Assembly: GCA_918807975.1 (NCBI GenBank)
Contig: OU964921.1
Coordinates: 35,676,498-35,740,497 of the forward strand
Reading direction: 5' to 3'
From: Aplidium turbinatum
Taxonomy: Eukaryota; Chordata; Ascidiacea; Aplousobranchia; Polyclinidae
Length of the DNA: 64,000 nucleotides
Shown: piece by piece, positions 34,201 through 46,578 of the stretch
Layout: each line of letters starts with the position of its first letter
Numbering within the stretch: the first letter of the stretch is position 1
Translations under genes and position numbers: made by a program
The notes under the pieces: generated by a model
Database searches by the model: none
The model's input: only the letters and a program-made list of their open reading frames with translations
Told to the model about the DNA's origin: nothing

Positions 34201-37200
34201 TTTGAGACACGTCAAAAAAAAGATAATGAAATGCAATTGAAGTTCCCACTGAGCACCAATATCAATATTACCAAACTGTCGATAGAAATTAATTCCAGAC
34301 GTGAAAGACTAAAAAAATTTTGAATCGAAGTTTCTTACTTCAAGTGAACGTTTCTCATCAGAGCTGTCTTTGTCAGTTGTGGCACAACGCTCTGTAGTCA
34401 GGCTCTCTTGTGATTGTGGCGAGGCGCTCAGTTCGGAGCTATTGCGTTCATTGTTTAACTTCCCCTCTAAATCGCAAGATACAGCCACCACCTCTTCTTT
34501 GGGTAAGTTCAAGTCATTTGTGGATATACCTCCGCCTTTCATCTGGAAAAGAATTATTGTTCAAGCAATTAAATTTGCAATATTCGATCAAATTGCCAAC
34601 AGCAAGGGGTCTGGAAACACCAACTGAAAGAACAACATAGTTGGGTAAAAATATTGTTATTCTGACTGGCTGTCTGATCTGAAATGTTGTTGTATCCACT
34701 AACGCAAGTAAGCCAACTGTTTTGTTTATTTTTAAGAATGTTATTAACTCTCTTGGTAAGATACTCGCCAAGTATACCACATGCCAAGAGACAAAAAAAA
34801 GAAATTGTAGCCTATAAAAAAATCATAGAAAAGAGTAGTAGTGTAGTAGTTGTCCAGTTTTAATCCGGTGATGTCCCCGTTACAAAAGGGTGGCCAGATT
34901 CACCTCCAAGTGCCGCAATCGCCTTCACACCCTACCACCACATCGATCTGTCTAACGCGTACTCTCTTGTCAAGCCCACCTTACTGCTTTCCTCTTCAAC
35001 TTGCCTTTTCCACGTTTTCTTGGGTCTTCCTTGTTTTCCCTCCACTTGCAACTCTAGCGCTCTTCTCAAAACATCATCTTCATCCCTTCTCAAAACATGC
35101 CCATACCACCTTACTCTATTCGCTTTCGCCAACTTTTCAACATTCTCATTCAACCCAAGCAAGTTCATAAGTTCTTCAGTGTTTCTTTTGTCCATCAGCT
35201 TCACACCACACATTGCTCTCACCATAGCTCTCTCAGTTCGTCTTAAAATCGCCAATTCGTTTTCCCGTAAGCACCATGTCTCACTTCCGTACAGCATTGC
35301 AGATCTCACACAACTAGTATACATTCTTCCTCTCATTTTCAACGGAAATCTACCACAGAACAACTCTCGACACTCTCTGAATTTCACGCAACCAAACCTT
35401 ACTATTGCAGTCACTGCCGCTTCACAACCACCACTGGCATTCAATCTACCTCCTAGATAGCAAAAGGCATTCACAGATTCAACTTCGTCATTCAGCTTTT
35501 CAACAGGACCAACCATTTCTTCTTCAATCTTCTTGCATCTTAAGAATTAATAAGATAAGAGAAAGAGATAAGAATTAATTTTTTCCTTCAAGGATAGTTA
35601 AGTACTGTACCTAAATGAAAACCTTTATCGCTGAGTAATATATTAAAAATCTTGTGATATAGTAATAATATGTGATTGACAGTGCAATGATATTAAAACA
35701 ACCGGTACCTTTGCAGTGATTTCAGATTGAGAGGAAACTTTGCCTTCAGCAACCGTGTCATTATTCAAAGACAGAGACTCCAAGGCACTGCATAACACGC
35801 TCTCAGCCACGGAAGAAGCGTAACTTTGAAATGATTCCGACGTCGTCTCTTCATTTTCTTCGTCGGAAAGCTCCCCTTCAAGAATATATAAAAAATAAAT
35901 AACATTCAAAAATGTTTAGGCTGCAGTAGCAATATAATCTTCACACACATACGACATAGAAATGATAGAACCAAGAAGTGATCATCAAAAAAGACTATGT
36001 AAAAGTGTGTTGTTACCAACTACTACACAAAAAACATGTGGAGTGTAATTGTCAAGAAATTGAAACTAGACTTAGTAGTTCACAAAAGTCATTTACACTG
36101 AGCTTTGTGTAAGAAAATTATATTGATGGCATTCTGACAAGAAAAAACAAATATTTTATGTTGTCAACTTTCTGCATTTGAGAATGATACTAAAAATTGA
36201 AATCATGGATGATGAAAAGGTCCGAAAAACAATCATCTACAAATATCTTTAACAATAAATCAACGTTGATAATGTGCTTACTTTTGCGCCCATTCTTATG
36301 AAAGTGCTGTCTGTTTTGTCGCTTTGCCTGCTTACGAGCTTTTTTTAAAGCGTGTTTGCTGAGAGGGGTTCTAAAATCAAAAATAACATTTAGATCAAAA
36401 CTGAAAACATGCTTGAACACAAAAAAATAAATAAGCTGAAAAATTACTACTATTTTGTTTAAATGAGCATATTCTTTTTTCGACTAAACAATTATGTGAA
36501 TTATTTCATTACAAGCACATTTGTGCACAGATGTGCAAAAATAGCTAGGTGGGCGTCCTTATGATGTCCAGAAATTTAGGAACTATTTCGAGTAAAAAGT
36601 ACTTTATTGCATGCGACAGCATTGTAGGTGTAATGTCGACGCCTACATCAAAAACATGGATTTTCCGTTTTCCAGCTTGATAAATTGAACAATTCTTTTC
36701 AGAGGAAAGTTTCTATTAATGAACGCTGAATAGGTGCAGCCAGCAAAGCGTGTATGAAGTGCAGATATGCAGAGTTTCTTCACTCGCTACATTGGGCGAA
36801 GTGGCTGTTCCAGCCAGACAATGAAGGTGAGGTTTTATTTAAGGAGTTGGCAACCAGTTCCACCTTAGCTTATCATCTTCAACTTTTATAATTGTGTCTT
36901 TTCTACGAAGAATTTCAGTATAACAGTAGTTCCCGTTCATTAAGCCCACCTCGGGACCGAACGATGTTGGGCTTATTAAGCGGGGGACGATTCTCTGACA
37001 CACTTATATATTCAGTAGCTTAATTCCGGATCGGGTCATAATGGGCTTAATAAGCGGGTGGGTTTATTAACTGTGTGGACTTATGGACGTGTAGTTTCTG
37101 TGGACGTGTGGACTTAATAAGCGGGGTCTACTGTATTATGTATCGTTTAATACAAAACTTTCATTCTTTTATATGTATGACTATTTGAATAGTCAGGCTC

Positions 37201-40200
37201 TGGCATGTCTCTTTTATCTACAAGGCATTCCTTTAGTTTATCAGCCTGAAAAAATTATGACAAAAATTGCTTAAATTACAAAGTACCATAATGTAAGGTT
37301 CAATAATGAATTAATAGATTATCTAGTATTTGCAACCACCAAGAATGCAATAAAATACATTTTACTCGACATTGAGGTTAAATCGCCCGACATCACAATG
37401 GGCACGCCGAAATGTCGTGGACAAAGCATGTAGGTAGGTCTCGATGACAGATGACAATGGCGTCAAAACAAAATAGACATAAAAGTTTACAAAATGCGGA
37501 AATAAATCAAATCCTGAAAAGCCAGTTACTTTCTGAGATTCGTTTCGTCTTGTAGTTCATCTTCGCTTTCCTCGGAAGCCACTGCAGAAGATTTCTTTCG
37601 CAAATTGCTAGCATGTTTCTCTTCAACAATGGGAAGAGAAATATCGTGAAACGGCTCGGTAACTCCTGTCACCTGCAAAGAACAAAATACGCTTTCAGGT
37701 CATTAAAGGAAAACGAAGGGAAATACGAATGCGCATGACTGAGGGACTGAGGGTGTTTTTTTTGGGTCTGCTACTATTCGCAGAATTCCCTATTCGGAGA
37801 CAGCCTTTTTTGGTGAATTGTTAAATCACAGCGGCATATGTATATTGAAAGGAATTAGCTTACAATAGAGAAATGAATGATGAAATGAATGATTGAATTG
37901 TTAAAGACCATCTGTATGCATAAGCTATGGCAGTAGTTTCCAAACATTTTTAGCCGTGCAGCCGTTTCACAGCATACACATTCTGGGCTATAGAATCGAT
38001 ATTGTTTCATCCACCTTCTTTGCGTCATGTTTATGTCATTCGTCAAGTCATTCATTTTTTAAATAAGCTATTTGTTGATTTTATATGATATTTCAAATGT
38101 ATCTCATTCAGTGTTTACTTTTGAGTGCCTTCAGCCTGTAAGTTAGTATTTTGAACAGACTGTTCAAACTATTTGTTTTACATTTATTTGTTTTACATTT
38201 TGGCATTAACGTCTGCAGCCGGTAATGCTACATCGCCAACTTTTCCAATTACAGTACATTGGAAATTTAGCTTACGTTTCCACAGCCATCACAAAGAACG
38301 GAACTGATAAGTTTTCCGCCAAAAACATCCTCAATGATTGTATCTTCCTTTTCCGTGACATGCCGTCCGTACATTTTCACTCGCTTTCGAAGGTCTTCCG
38401 AAACGTCTTTGGCTTTTGCATGTTTTAGGTTCAGAGCTTTCAAGATACCTTCTTTTTTTCTCTAAAACATAATTAAATTACATTGTTATCAGTCTGCATT
38501 GTCAGCCAAATCAATAAAATCGCTATTTGATATTATACATAAACATGATTGTTATATTAATTATATTAACGTTTAGAGAAATAATGTATTGTATACATGA
38601 TTGTATATAATACAGTCACACTAACTACACAGTTTAATAGAATTGCACAATTTCGAAAAAGTAAAAAAAAAACAATTAAGTGCTGAACTATAATAATGCA
38701 CATTAACAAAGAACTAAAACCCATAGTTCATACAAAGCACATGTTTATCAATAAAGATTGAACTTGTACTACAAAACGTAAAAATTACAAAAACAAGTTA
38801 CTCTGATTTCTTCCTCTTTGATGGAATTTATAAGGCATTGATAAAGTTCTTGGCTGTCCTGCTGACGATAGCCACGAAACACTGCATTTCTGAAAAAAAA
38901 CAACATAAACAATGATCATATAATAATGAAATGATGGGCCCTTTATGATCAGTTATAATCTTAATACTACAAATACGCCAATGAGACCACTCGGCAAGTA
39001 TATTTCAGCTACTTCCCTAGTCAGCAAATGAAATTTACTTGCTCAGTTGGGACTTGCTTGGTCATCGCTTGCTAAACTGAATTTGCTGACTTGTGACATG
39101 CCAAGTTTCTGCTTGCTCAGTTTCATCATTTGCCAAGTTCAACCACTTGCTGAAATGTTGATAACTCAGTTGTTACTTGCTAAACTGCCATATGCTCAGT
39201 TTGCAACTGCTGGCTTGTAAGAGACTCTATAAATACAGCATTTGATGACAAAAAACGTAACTTACTTAAGGCAAATTTGATTGAAAAGATGTCTAGGTGA
39301 AAGTGTCTTGCTCCTTTGATTTCGAACCTTTTGACCGTTTGTCCCATTTAGCAAAGGTGCTGGATTCTTCAAGGATGCTACAGAATCAAAAAACTCTGAC
39401 AAAGCTCTGGAAACTTGACCAAGACCAGCAGGGGAATATCTCAATGGTAGAATATCATCATCATCCACATTTTCAGGAGTCACAACAACACTGTGATTAT
39501 TTTCAGCTAATTTAATCTCACGTTTCAATGCAGTGTGCAGTGAAGGTGTTTGTATAAGGTTCTGAAAATAAAATACATTACATATGTAACCGCAATGAAA
39601 GGTCAATAAAAATATATTGTTTAACTACAGTACAACACAAAGAAATACATACCTGCATGATACTGTTAAAAAAGCAAGTGTTGCCAAGATTTGCCAGTCC
39701 AATAGGAGAGCAATTAAAAGACGTCACTGCAGCATGTTTTTTATTCTGTATTTCATCAATGGTCGTTTCTAAAATTAACGAAGTTATATAATCAAGAGGT
39801 ATAGCTAATGGCTAGTTTTAATCTAGATTGTGGATATGCTTATTGCTTATAAACTATACAGAATGCAAGTCTGATTTGTAGGTTATGATATAGTTTGTTG
39901 CATATGCACTCAACCATGCAATTTTTTATAAGGTAACAGCAACAAACATGACCTCTGAGCAGCATTCTTGACCAATTCATAGATACACCTTTGTAGTGTA
40001 AAAAATCTTATTGTGCAACAGTTTAGACAAACTTTATCAAGACTGCAGAGAGATACTAAAAGCATTCTGTCTTTGTTCCTTTTTTTATCTTCTGACAAAC
40101 AACCTACCGGTAAGTGTCATTAAATAGCATTAGGCTACCATGCCAACAGAGATGGGCGTGATCTTGATCTTGAAGATCACTTTTTTTTTGGTGATCTTGA

Positions 40201-42622
40201 TCTTGATCTAAGATCACTTTTTTTTGAGTGATCTTGATCTTGAAGAACAATAAGATCAAGATCACTTAAAATTGAAGTTTACTTACTAGATAGAGTCATT
40301 TTTTTAGAACTCGTACTGTACAAAGTAGTTAGTGGCAACTACTAACATTAAGTCACTGTTAATATGATATGTGTCCAACAAAAGACGATTTAAAGTCTCC
40401 ATCTAATCTGGTCAGTGTTGCCATTTCAAAATTGAAAAAGTTTTCTGTGTTGGTCATAATAAAGAAGTCAACTTCCGTGTACTTTATGTTGACGTATAAT
40501 AAAAAATGATTTAACTTTGTTCACAATTTCCATGTGTGAATTTTAAAGAAATGTTTTCTTTCTTTGACCCAATTTTAGATATTTCAAAAGTCTAGAATGG
40601 CGGTGTTAAAAAATCTGGACTCTAGCCGACTTTGGTCATGTAAAGTGGTTTATTGCAGCAAATCAACCAGACCAAGACTTGTTTACGGTCTGAGTATGGA
40701 GCGGTTTGTCTGACCGCAAACCTCTGAACTTTTTTGATAGCAGACAACAGTATCAAGGTTGCCAGATGGGTAAATGGTGCAATAAACATTGACATAATAC
40801 AGTGAAAGTTAAAACTACTTAGTAACACGAATAAAAACTCCCACATGAACCAAACTAAAATTTGGTAAAAAATGATGCAGTTCAAAGTTTATTTTTATTT
40901 ATTTATTATAAATAAAAAGTATAAAACTAATTGCAAATTTTGCGACTTTTTCAGAACTGCTATAATTAACCTCGGCCTTAGGTGTGAAATTGCGATTCTA
41001 GGCAAACTACGTCAACAATTGATAGGTCTAATAGCAACAGTCACTAACTTATTACAATTTTTTGGCCAGCGATCGAGTAGTTAAAAGTAAAAGTTAGCAA
41101 TACCAACTATATACCTTTACCCAGGTTGCTTATAGTAATTATTTTTTGCAACATCATTGATCAAAAACTTCATTATTTTTCAAGCACACAAAAAGTGATC
41201 TTGAAAGTGATCTTGATCTTCAAGATCACGATCTTGATCTTGATCTTCAAGATCACATAGTTTGGTGATCTTGATCTTCAAGATCACCTATTCTTGGTGA
41301 TCTTGATCTTGATCTTCAAGATCACCAATACTGGTGATCTTGCCCATCTCTGCATGCCAACTATGGTGGGTGGTAGTGGTACAGCAAAAAAGGCACTGGC
41401 TTTCCAATAATGCAAACCTCCTTCAAATCTTCAAAAATGGTGTCCATCCATTGACGTATTGGGGGGTTACATGTTTTGTATTTTAACAAAACTTCTTTCC
41501 ATTTCTCAATGGAGAGAAAGTTTGAGAAATGGAAAGAAGCATTTGAAACCAAGGGTATGAAGGTGAATCTTGAAAAAACAAAAGTGATGGTGAGTGGAGC
41601 AGAAGGAACAGTTGTTGAGAGCAAAGTAGATCCCTGTGGAATATGTGGCAAGAGGGTGATGAGAAATTCAATGCAATGCAAGGAATGTGGAAAGTGGGTA
41701 CATGCAAGATGTGCTAATGTCAAGAGAGCCGCAACAAGATTGGCGAAGTGTTTTGTTTGTGGGAAATGCAGTAAAGGAAGGAATGAAGGGGAAGGCCATG
41801 ATGATGAGTTCTGCCATGGCATCGAAACAGTGACAGACTTCTGTTATCTGGGTGATCGGATAAATGGAAGTGGTGGATGTGAAGCAGCGGTGACAACAAG
41901 GGCAAGATTGGGCTGGGCAAAGTTCAGGGAATGTGGGGAAATGTTGTATGGCAGAAAATTTTCACTAAGGATGAAAGGAAAAGTATATCGGAGCTGTGTG
42001 CGGCCTGCAATGCTATATGGTAGCGAGACATGGGTATTGAGAGAGAGTGAACTGGCAATCCTGAGAAGAACGGAAAGGTCAATGGTGAGAGCAATGTGTG
42101 GGGTGAAAACGAGAAGGGAAAAAAGGACTGAAGAATTGTTGGATATGCTAGAGATGAGAGAGACCATAGACCAACTGGCAAGGGCAAATGGAGTAAGATG
42201 GTATGGACATGTGATAAGGAGGGAGGAAGGAAGTTTTCTTAGAAAGGCACTAGATCTAAAGGTGGATGGGAAGAGGAAACGCGGTCGTCCAAGAAGAACG
42301 TGGAAACAACAAGTGAAGGATGAGTTTAAAAAAGTCGGACTGAAGGAGGAAGATGCAAGGGACAGGGTGAAATGGAGAAAAGGGATTAAGACAATTGCTG
42401 CGCGGAAACAATCGGCCACCCCCACTAGTGGGGAACAAACCGACGATGGATGATGATGACCCAAAGTAAGCTGTTGAAAAAGTGAACATACATACCTGAA
42501 GATGTGACATTTAATTCCTCAGAAATGGATTCATTCTGACCATGAGACTGTTCTGTTTCAACTGAATTTAATTGCTTTCTTCTATTAGGACCTTTTCTTT
42601 GTTTTCCTTTCCTTTTCGCCAT
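31274..42622 (-). CDS. USP16/USP45-like: Ubiquitin-specific protease of the USP16/USP45 type, complete 14-exon gene without ZnF-UBP domain
   Basis: Exons in transcript order: 42496-42622, 39653-39768, 39266-39561, 38802-38889, 38276-38461, 37530-37672, 36282-36370, 35709-35875, 34339-34542, 33443-33571, 32991-33077, 32441-32527, 31870-31984 and 31274-31398. All phases agree and give 652 residues. The Cys box [11 protein letters not shown] puts the nucleophile near Cys74; the QQDSQEL motif follows. The His box is GHYTAF (His ~600), with the third catalytic residue in WFHISD (Asp ~627). The structural zinc pairs are CDGC (~266/269) and CETC (~497/500). HLKRFQQ + [11 protein letters not shown] spans the exon 11/12 joint and the C-terminus is [10 protein letters not shown]. 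The lysine-rich insert ([15 protein letters not shown]) is like USP16. Family members remove ubiquitin, for example from histone H2A (USP16) or ERCC1 (USP45). The ATG at 42622 is followed by a basic [10 protein letters not shown] start like mammalian USP16, but the N-terminal zinc finger is absent. The exon 10 donor/exon 11 acceptor pair is the only uncertain junction. Confidence 0.9.
31425..31710 (+). repeat. LINE C-terminal relic in the last intron of the USP gene
   Basis: The degraded + strand reading has [16 protein letters not shown] and later [20 protein letters not shown], matching the WYGHVxRR...W..C..D segment of LINE proteins. It ends near a GATGATGATAT stretch and has several stops. 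Confidence 0.6.
33124..33395 (+). mobile_element. SINE family 1, in USP intron
   Basis: The tRNA-like head GGAATGACGCAGCGGATAAT and B-box GGTTCAACTCC are followed by the same CACCGCTCACCTCTACC and AATAAATTGGGTGGA body as at 4069-4332. Confidence 0.8.
34845..35600 (-). mobile_element. LINE C-terminal fragment in USP intron
   Basis: The minus-strand frame at 34932-35516 has [40 protein letters not shown] and [13 protein letters not shown], then [14 protein letters not shown]. It is the same LINE family as 41476-42453 but on the opposite strand. It is 5'-truncated and retains only the post-RT thumb and tail. Confidence 0.85.
36924..37133. mobile_element. Pogo/Tigger-like MITE
   Basis: CAGTAGTTCCCGTTCATTAA at the left is complementary, with mismatches, to TTAATAAGCGGGGTCTACTG at the right. 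GGCTTATTAAGCGGG words recur inside. The TIR is typical of Tc1/mariner-pogo elements; the right flank is TA. Confidence 0.7.
37740..37830 (+). repeat. Fragment of the TTCGGTGAGAGCC inverted-repeat element
   Basis: GGGTCTGCTACTATTCG and CCCTATTCGGAGACAGCC match the left part of the element at 48934-49290. It lies in an intron of the USP gene. Confidence 0.45.
39000..39200. repeat. Degenerate tandem repeat of ACTTGCTCAGTT-like units
   Basis: About 15 imperfect units of CTTGCTnAGTT or their variants follow one another in the intron before the QQDSQEL exon of the USP gene. Unit length varies from 12 to 20 bases. Confidence 0.6.
40147..41352. mobile_element. Non-autonomous hAT element with GATCTTGATCTT subterminal repeats
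   Basis: The termini are CAGAGATGGGC and GCCCATCTCTG, flanked by a perfect 8-bp duplication CATGCCAA (40139-40146 and 41353-41360). Both ends carry arrays of GATCTTGATCTTCAAGATCA, able to form many hairpins. No transposase-like frame is visible in the 1.2 kb. It lies in the first intron of the USP gene. Confidence 0.9.
41365..41425 (+). repeat. SINE family 1 head fragment
   Basis: GGCACTGGCTTTCCAATAAT and the preceding TGGTACAGCAAAAAA match the first 60 bases of the SINE at 4069. Confidence 0.4.
41476..42465 (+). mobile_element. LINE 3' half with intact 325-codon frame and zinc-finger insert
   Basis: One open frame starts with an RT tail ([20 protein letters not shown]). It continues into a PHD/RING-like finger ([33 protein letters not shown]), then [40 protein letters not shown] and [14 protein letters not shown]. 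It ends [14 protein letters not shown] and a GATGATGATGA tail. The finger between RT and thumb is a feature of this LINE family. The 5' two-thirds is missing. It is antisense to the USP gene in whose first intron it sits. Confidence 0.85.
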
Positions 42623-44653
42623 TTATTAAATGTAAAATTAGTTATAAGGCTGAATCAATCAGTTCAGTGCGACACTATGCTATATTACGGTATTTCGCAA
42701 CTGTAAAAGTTATCGCAACAAAAATTGGATGACCTGCCAAAACCATACTTTTGATTTATATAAATACAATTTTTATGGACAGATAGCTCGATCTATTCTG
42801 TTGTACCGTACCTACTATAATTGTCAATGGCATTAATAACATACTGTACCAGTATTTTTTAAATTTACAAGAAAAAATTGTGAGGTTGTAAAGTGATTTG
42901 GCATGACATATGTTGGTATTTTTTAGCTGAGGATTAGATAGACAATAATTATGATATATAAAAAGGGTTGTAATTCATTTTCATCATTGGATAAGACAAT
43001 AGCCTACAGAAGTCACAAGCAAACCTTTTTTCAGAAAACCACAGCTGAAAAAGATAAATAGTAAGAATAAGACCCTCCATTTAAAAAAATGAATTTAAAA
43101 TTAAATAGTTGATAAAATTTAGACTTTGGAAAGAATGTACGGTAGGTTACCGTACTACATTACAATGATTTTCAGCTAAAGTAAGACCGGAAAAGGCAAA
43201 CAGATGTGGATAGCTTACCATAAACTATACGGAAAATGAAAGTAACATTAAGAAAATGTAGTGACATGACAACTACGTAATTCATTCCAAAAATTCGGCT
43301 ACGGGCTCGGGGGCCCTACTCCGAATAAGCCAACCACTACTCCGAAGTCGGAAAGCGGAATCCAAGAAGTTGCTTATCGGAGTTTCCAAAAACTATTTTT
43401 AATTTTGTCGGAAAATGCTGTGACAGTTTATCCCATTTAACATGTTTTTTTTATTATGATATTACGCATTGGTGGAGCGATCCACATCTGACAAAATGTG
43501 TCGACATTGAAATGTTGCTGCAGTTCAGTGGCGTACGAAGAACATTTTCATGGGGGAGAGAGAGAGGGAAAAAAAAACTTTATTTGCCAATCAGATTCGG
43601 TATACAATAAGCAGCGAAAAAAGTTTTATGAGGTCATGTTGATCTGTGATAACCTAGCCCACATTTATCTCACGACAGAAGCGGAATTATGAATTTCGAG
43701 TAATGGGTAGTACCAAATTTAAGTCATAAGTAAAGTAGACAACCGGAAACAGACATTGCCGTCGGCTGCAGCGTGGGTCAGGTGTATGTCGGAAGGCGTA
43801 CACCGATGCATAGCGCTCAAGTCCGCTTTCCCGCAATGCAGGATAAAGATAAACAAACACCGGTCACAAAACGTAGGCCTGTAAGCTGTAAATGTGTAAA
43901 TGATGAGGAACTACAAGATGGTCGAGCAAGCTTCACTAACACCAGGTTTTTCGTTCAAATAGCTGTAAATTGTTGGAAAAGTGAGCAATGCAAGTTTTTG
44001 TAAGCTCCATCAGCAAATAAGCAGCTACTAAATTTCAATTAAGTTTGCCAAAAAAGCACGTTCGAGTTGTGTTGAATTGAGATCCTTAGATTGTTGCCAA
44101 ATGGAAAATTTGTCCTAAATTTTAAGGTAATTCCGGACAAATATTGTGGTTATTTTCCCACGTTGGAAATCTAAAATTGGGCAAGGAGATCTGCTCATTG
44201 ACAGGTGAAAACCTGTTTATTTTTTTATTCAAAGATCTTGATAAAATAGGTGGAAAAAAATGCTCCTCCCTCCAAAAAAACAAGGGGGGACTGAAGCTTT
44301 GTTTCATTTGTAGAAATAGAGTTCGGTTTGTAGAGATAACGTTCAGCTTAACTTAACAGTAGTTTTGAACTTGGAATTAGATTAAAAATGTCACTTCAGT
44401 AAGTTGCGCTTCAGCCATTGGAAAATCATCTTGCAGCTTCTGGCAACACTGTTCTGCGTTCCATGGCAATGATGCGTTGGTAAACAGTCAATACAACCCT
44501 TACAACCTGATCATACCATATGATCGACAAGGAAGAAAAAAGAGCATCATTAAGCTTTAAAAAAAGTGTGCATTTTGAAAAGTAGAAATTAAAATTTCTT
44601 TTTTGGTGATTGTATAGTCAGGTTCTAGCATTTACGGATTGGATCTGGCATCA
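42623..44653. other. Intergenic region between the USP and PEX7 genes, left part
   Basis: The USP start and PEX7 start face away from each other about 4 kb apart. I see no further exon; a SINE family 3 fragment lies at 43692-43858. The rest is AT-rich and unassigned. Confidence 0.5.
43692..43858 (+). repeat. SINE family 3, 5'-truncated
   Basis: It runs from ATTTCGAGTAATGGGTAGTA through GGTCAGGTGTATGTCGGAAG to AGGATAAAGATAAACAAAC, very similar to 29200-29364. Confidence 0.8.
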
Positions 44654-44972
44654 GCCCCGATAGCTCAATTGGTTAGCGCGTCACTTCTGGAACGAAGAAG
44701 CTTCAAGATCATGCGGCGCTGGTTCGACTCTCGGGGTGTGCGCTTGAGCAACGCACGTTAAGGACTGCTCTCCATTCAGTGGCATCTAATGGATGGAATA
44801 GTTCCCCGGCAACAAGACTTCAACAATCGGAAACTTCACTCTGTCAATCTCGGTGACCGGGCCTGCGTCAGTGATTCAAAGCCTCTACAAGTATGCGAAA
44901 CTGCCAGGATTAAGCTCTGCAAGAAGCTTTCTCAGTCCGAGGATAAAGATTCAATCAATCAATCAATCAGTA
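44654..44972 (+). mobile_element. SINE family 2, full length
   Basis: The head GCCCCGATAGCTCAATTGGT has an A box and GCTGGTTCGACTCTCGG is the B box. The body contains GTGTGCGCTTGAGCAACGCA and CTCCATTCAGTGGC, and the tail is repeated AATC. The copy at 62001-62306 is nearly the same, so this family was recently active. Confidence 0.9.
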
Positions 44973-45169
44973 GGCTTGCGGATTTTAGAATATAAAATCA
45001 CTTTCTTAAGAAAGAAATTTGTTGTTGCCACTTTAGTAAAAGTGTTGTTATCACAAAATCAAGGCATTTATATGTAAGCATATTGTAGCCTATTGACTGG
45101 TTGAAAAATTGGATTTTGCAACATGTGTCACTATAACCTAATTTTTTTGGTTTGGCACCGTACCATATA

Positions 45170-46441
45170 CAGGGCCGGATTTACCAGTAGGCAGTTGCCT
45201 AGGGCGGCAAATTATTGGGGGCGGCAAAATATATGAGTATATTACATTGATAATACTGTACGTGAATATAATAATTCACAACAGATACCGTATATAGCAA
45301 TTAATAAATATGTTATCACATCACACACATTTATGAACAGTGCGGCAAGTCATGTATGGCAAGTCATCGCCCCTAGAGTACTTCACGCTTGATTAGTTTT
45401 CAACAATATGTGCTGCTTAGCGCTTCTGTTAGTTATCTGTCTCGCTTAGTATGGAGGACTAGGCTTTGTCTGAGCAATTTTTATTAATCTTTGTTCGGTT
45501 TGTTTCACTGTTAGTAAATTTGAAGGAGCCTGGAAAAAATGTTTTTAGTCAATGTTTGGTTGATGGAAAAGTTGCAGGCTATTTTGTGTACTTGCCTTGA
45601 TGCAGTATGTATGATAAAGTACCGTATGTAAACCAATTGCAGTGCAGAGCGATCATTCTCTATTGTGAAGCTGATCAAAAATGTACGGCGGTCTACGTTG
45701 AAGCATGATCACATGAATGATCTCACATTCATGTGAATAATATACCAGTTGAAATTCGCAAATCCTCCTTCACAACTTTTAAAAGAATGTACAAAAAGAA
45801 AATTATTGACACATATTAGGCAAATGCTAAATTACTAATCAGACTTGCAATTGTAACACAGGCTACGTTGGCCTACCTGACTTTTTTTAAATTTCTTATC
45901 ATCTTGGACAGCTTCACTGATATTTTTTTTTATTATTATTTATTTTTCTCAACTAGCTAATTATAATTATCATTGATGAGTTAAGGGATGGCTGCTTGAA
46001 TGACTTGAAGACCTTGTATGGTCACTTTGCAGCCTCCCGCTGTTGTGATGCTTTCATCAAATTTTTTTTTAATTGTAATCATTTCAACAGTTTTACTATG
46101 TACATTGTGTTTTGATTTATTGTACCGTACATCTTTTTCGCAGCAGCCAATAAACATCCATCTATCTATCACATTTTTGAGCATTAACTCATCTTTACTT
46201 ATTTCTACAGACTTTGAAGAAATTATTGATTTGTTTGCAAGAGAAATAGCCCGCCGGAAGTGATTTTAAGCAATGAGTTCATTATACAATGACATTCATT
46301 GATGTATTCAAATAAACAGTGCAAATAACTTTTTTGTAAAGAATTGAAAATATAAATCGTAGCGCACTATCGAAAAATTTTTTTTGGGGGCAGCACTTTT
46401 CTTATCTGCCTAGGGCAGCACTTAGGCTAAATCCGGCCCTG
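45170..46441 (+). mobile_element. hAT element with residual transposase C-terminus
   Basis: CAGGGCCGGATTTA and TAAATCCGGCCCTG are the terminal repeats, with a perfect 8-bp duplication ACCATATA (45162-45169 and 46442-46449). The + strand around 45650-45725 reads ERSFSIVKLIKNVRRSTLKH, the hAT C-terminal dimerisation motif. The rest of the transposase is lost. Confidence 0.9.
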
Positions 46442-46578
46442 ACCATATAGGCTAATGTATCGAGTGCTTAAATTAATTTGAATATTTGCCTTGATCTTGC
46501 TGTACCTATCTTACAATTCATTCAAAAATACTTGTTTTGAAATATAGCCTAGCGTGAAACTTTCCACCTTTTGTTGCA

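Noticed and set aside
41361-42510. Several long minus-strand frames
   Set aside because: They are antisense shadows of the plus-strand LINE frame at 41476-42453.
44654-44740. Possible true tRNA gene
   Set aside because: The A and B boxes are present, but the cloverleaf is not complete and the sequence continues into a SINE body with an AATC tail; the same head recurs in other copies.
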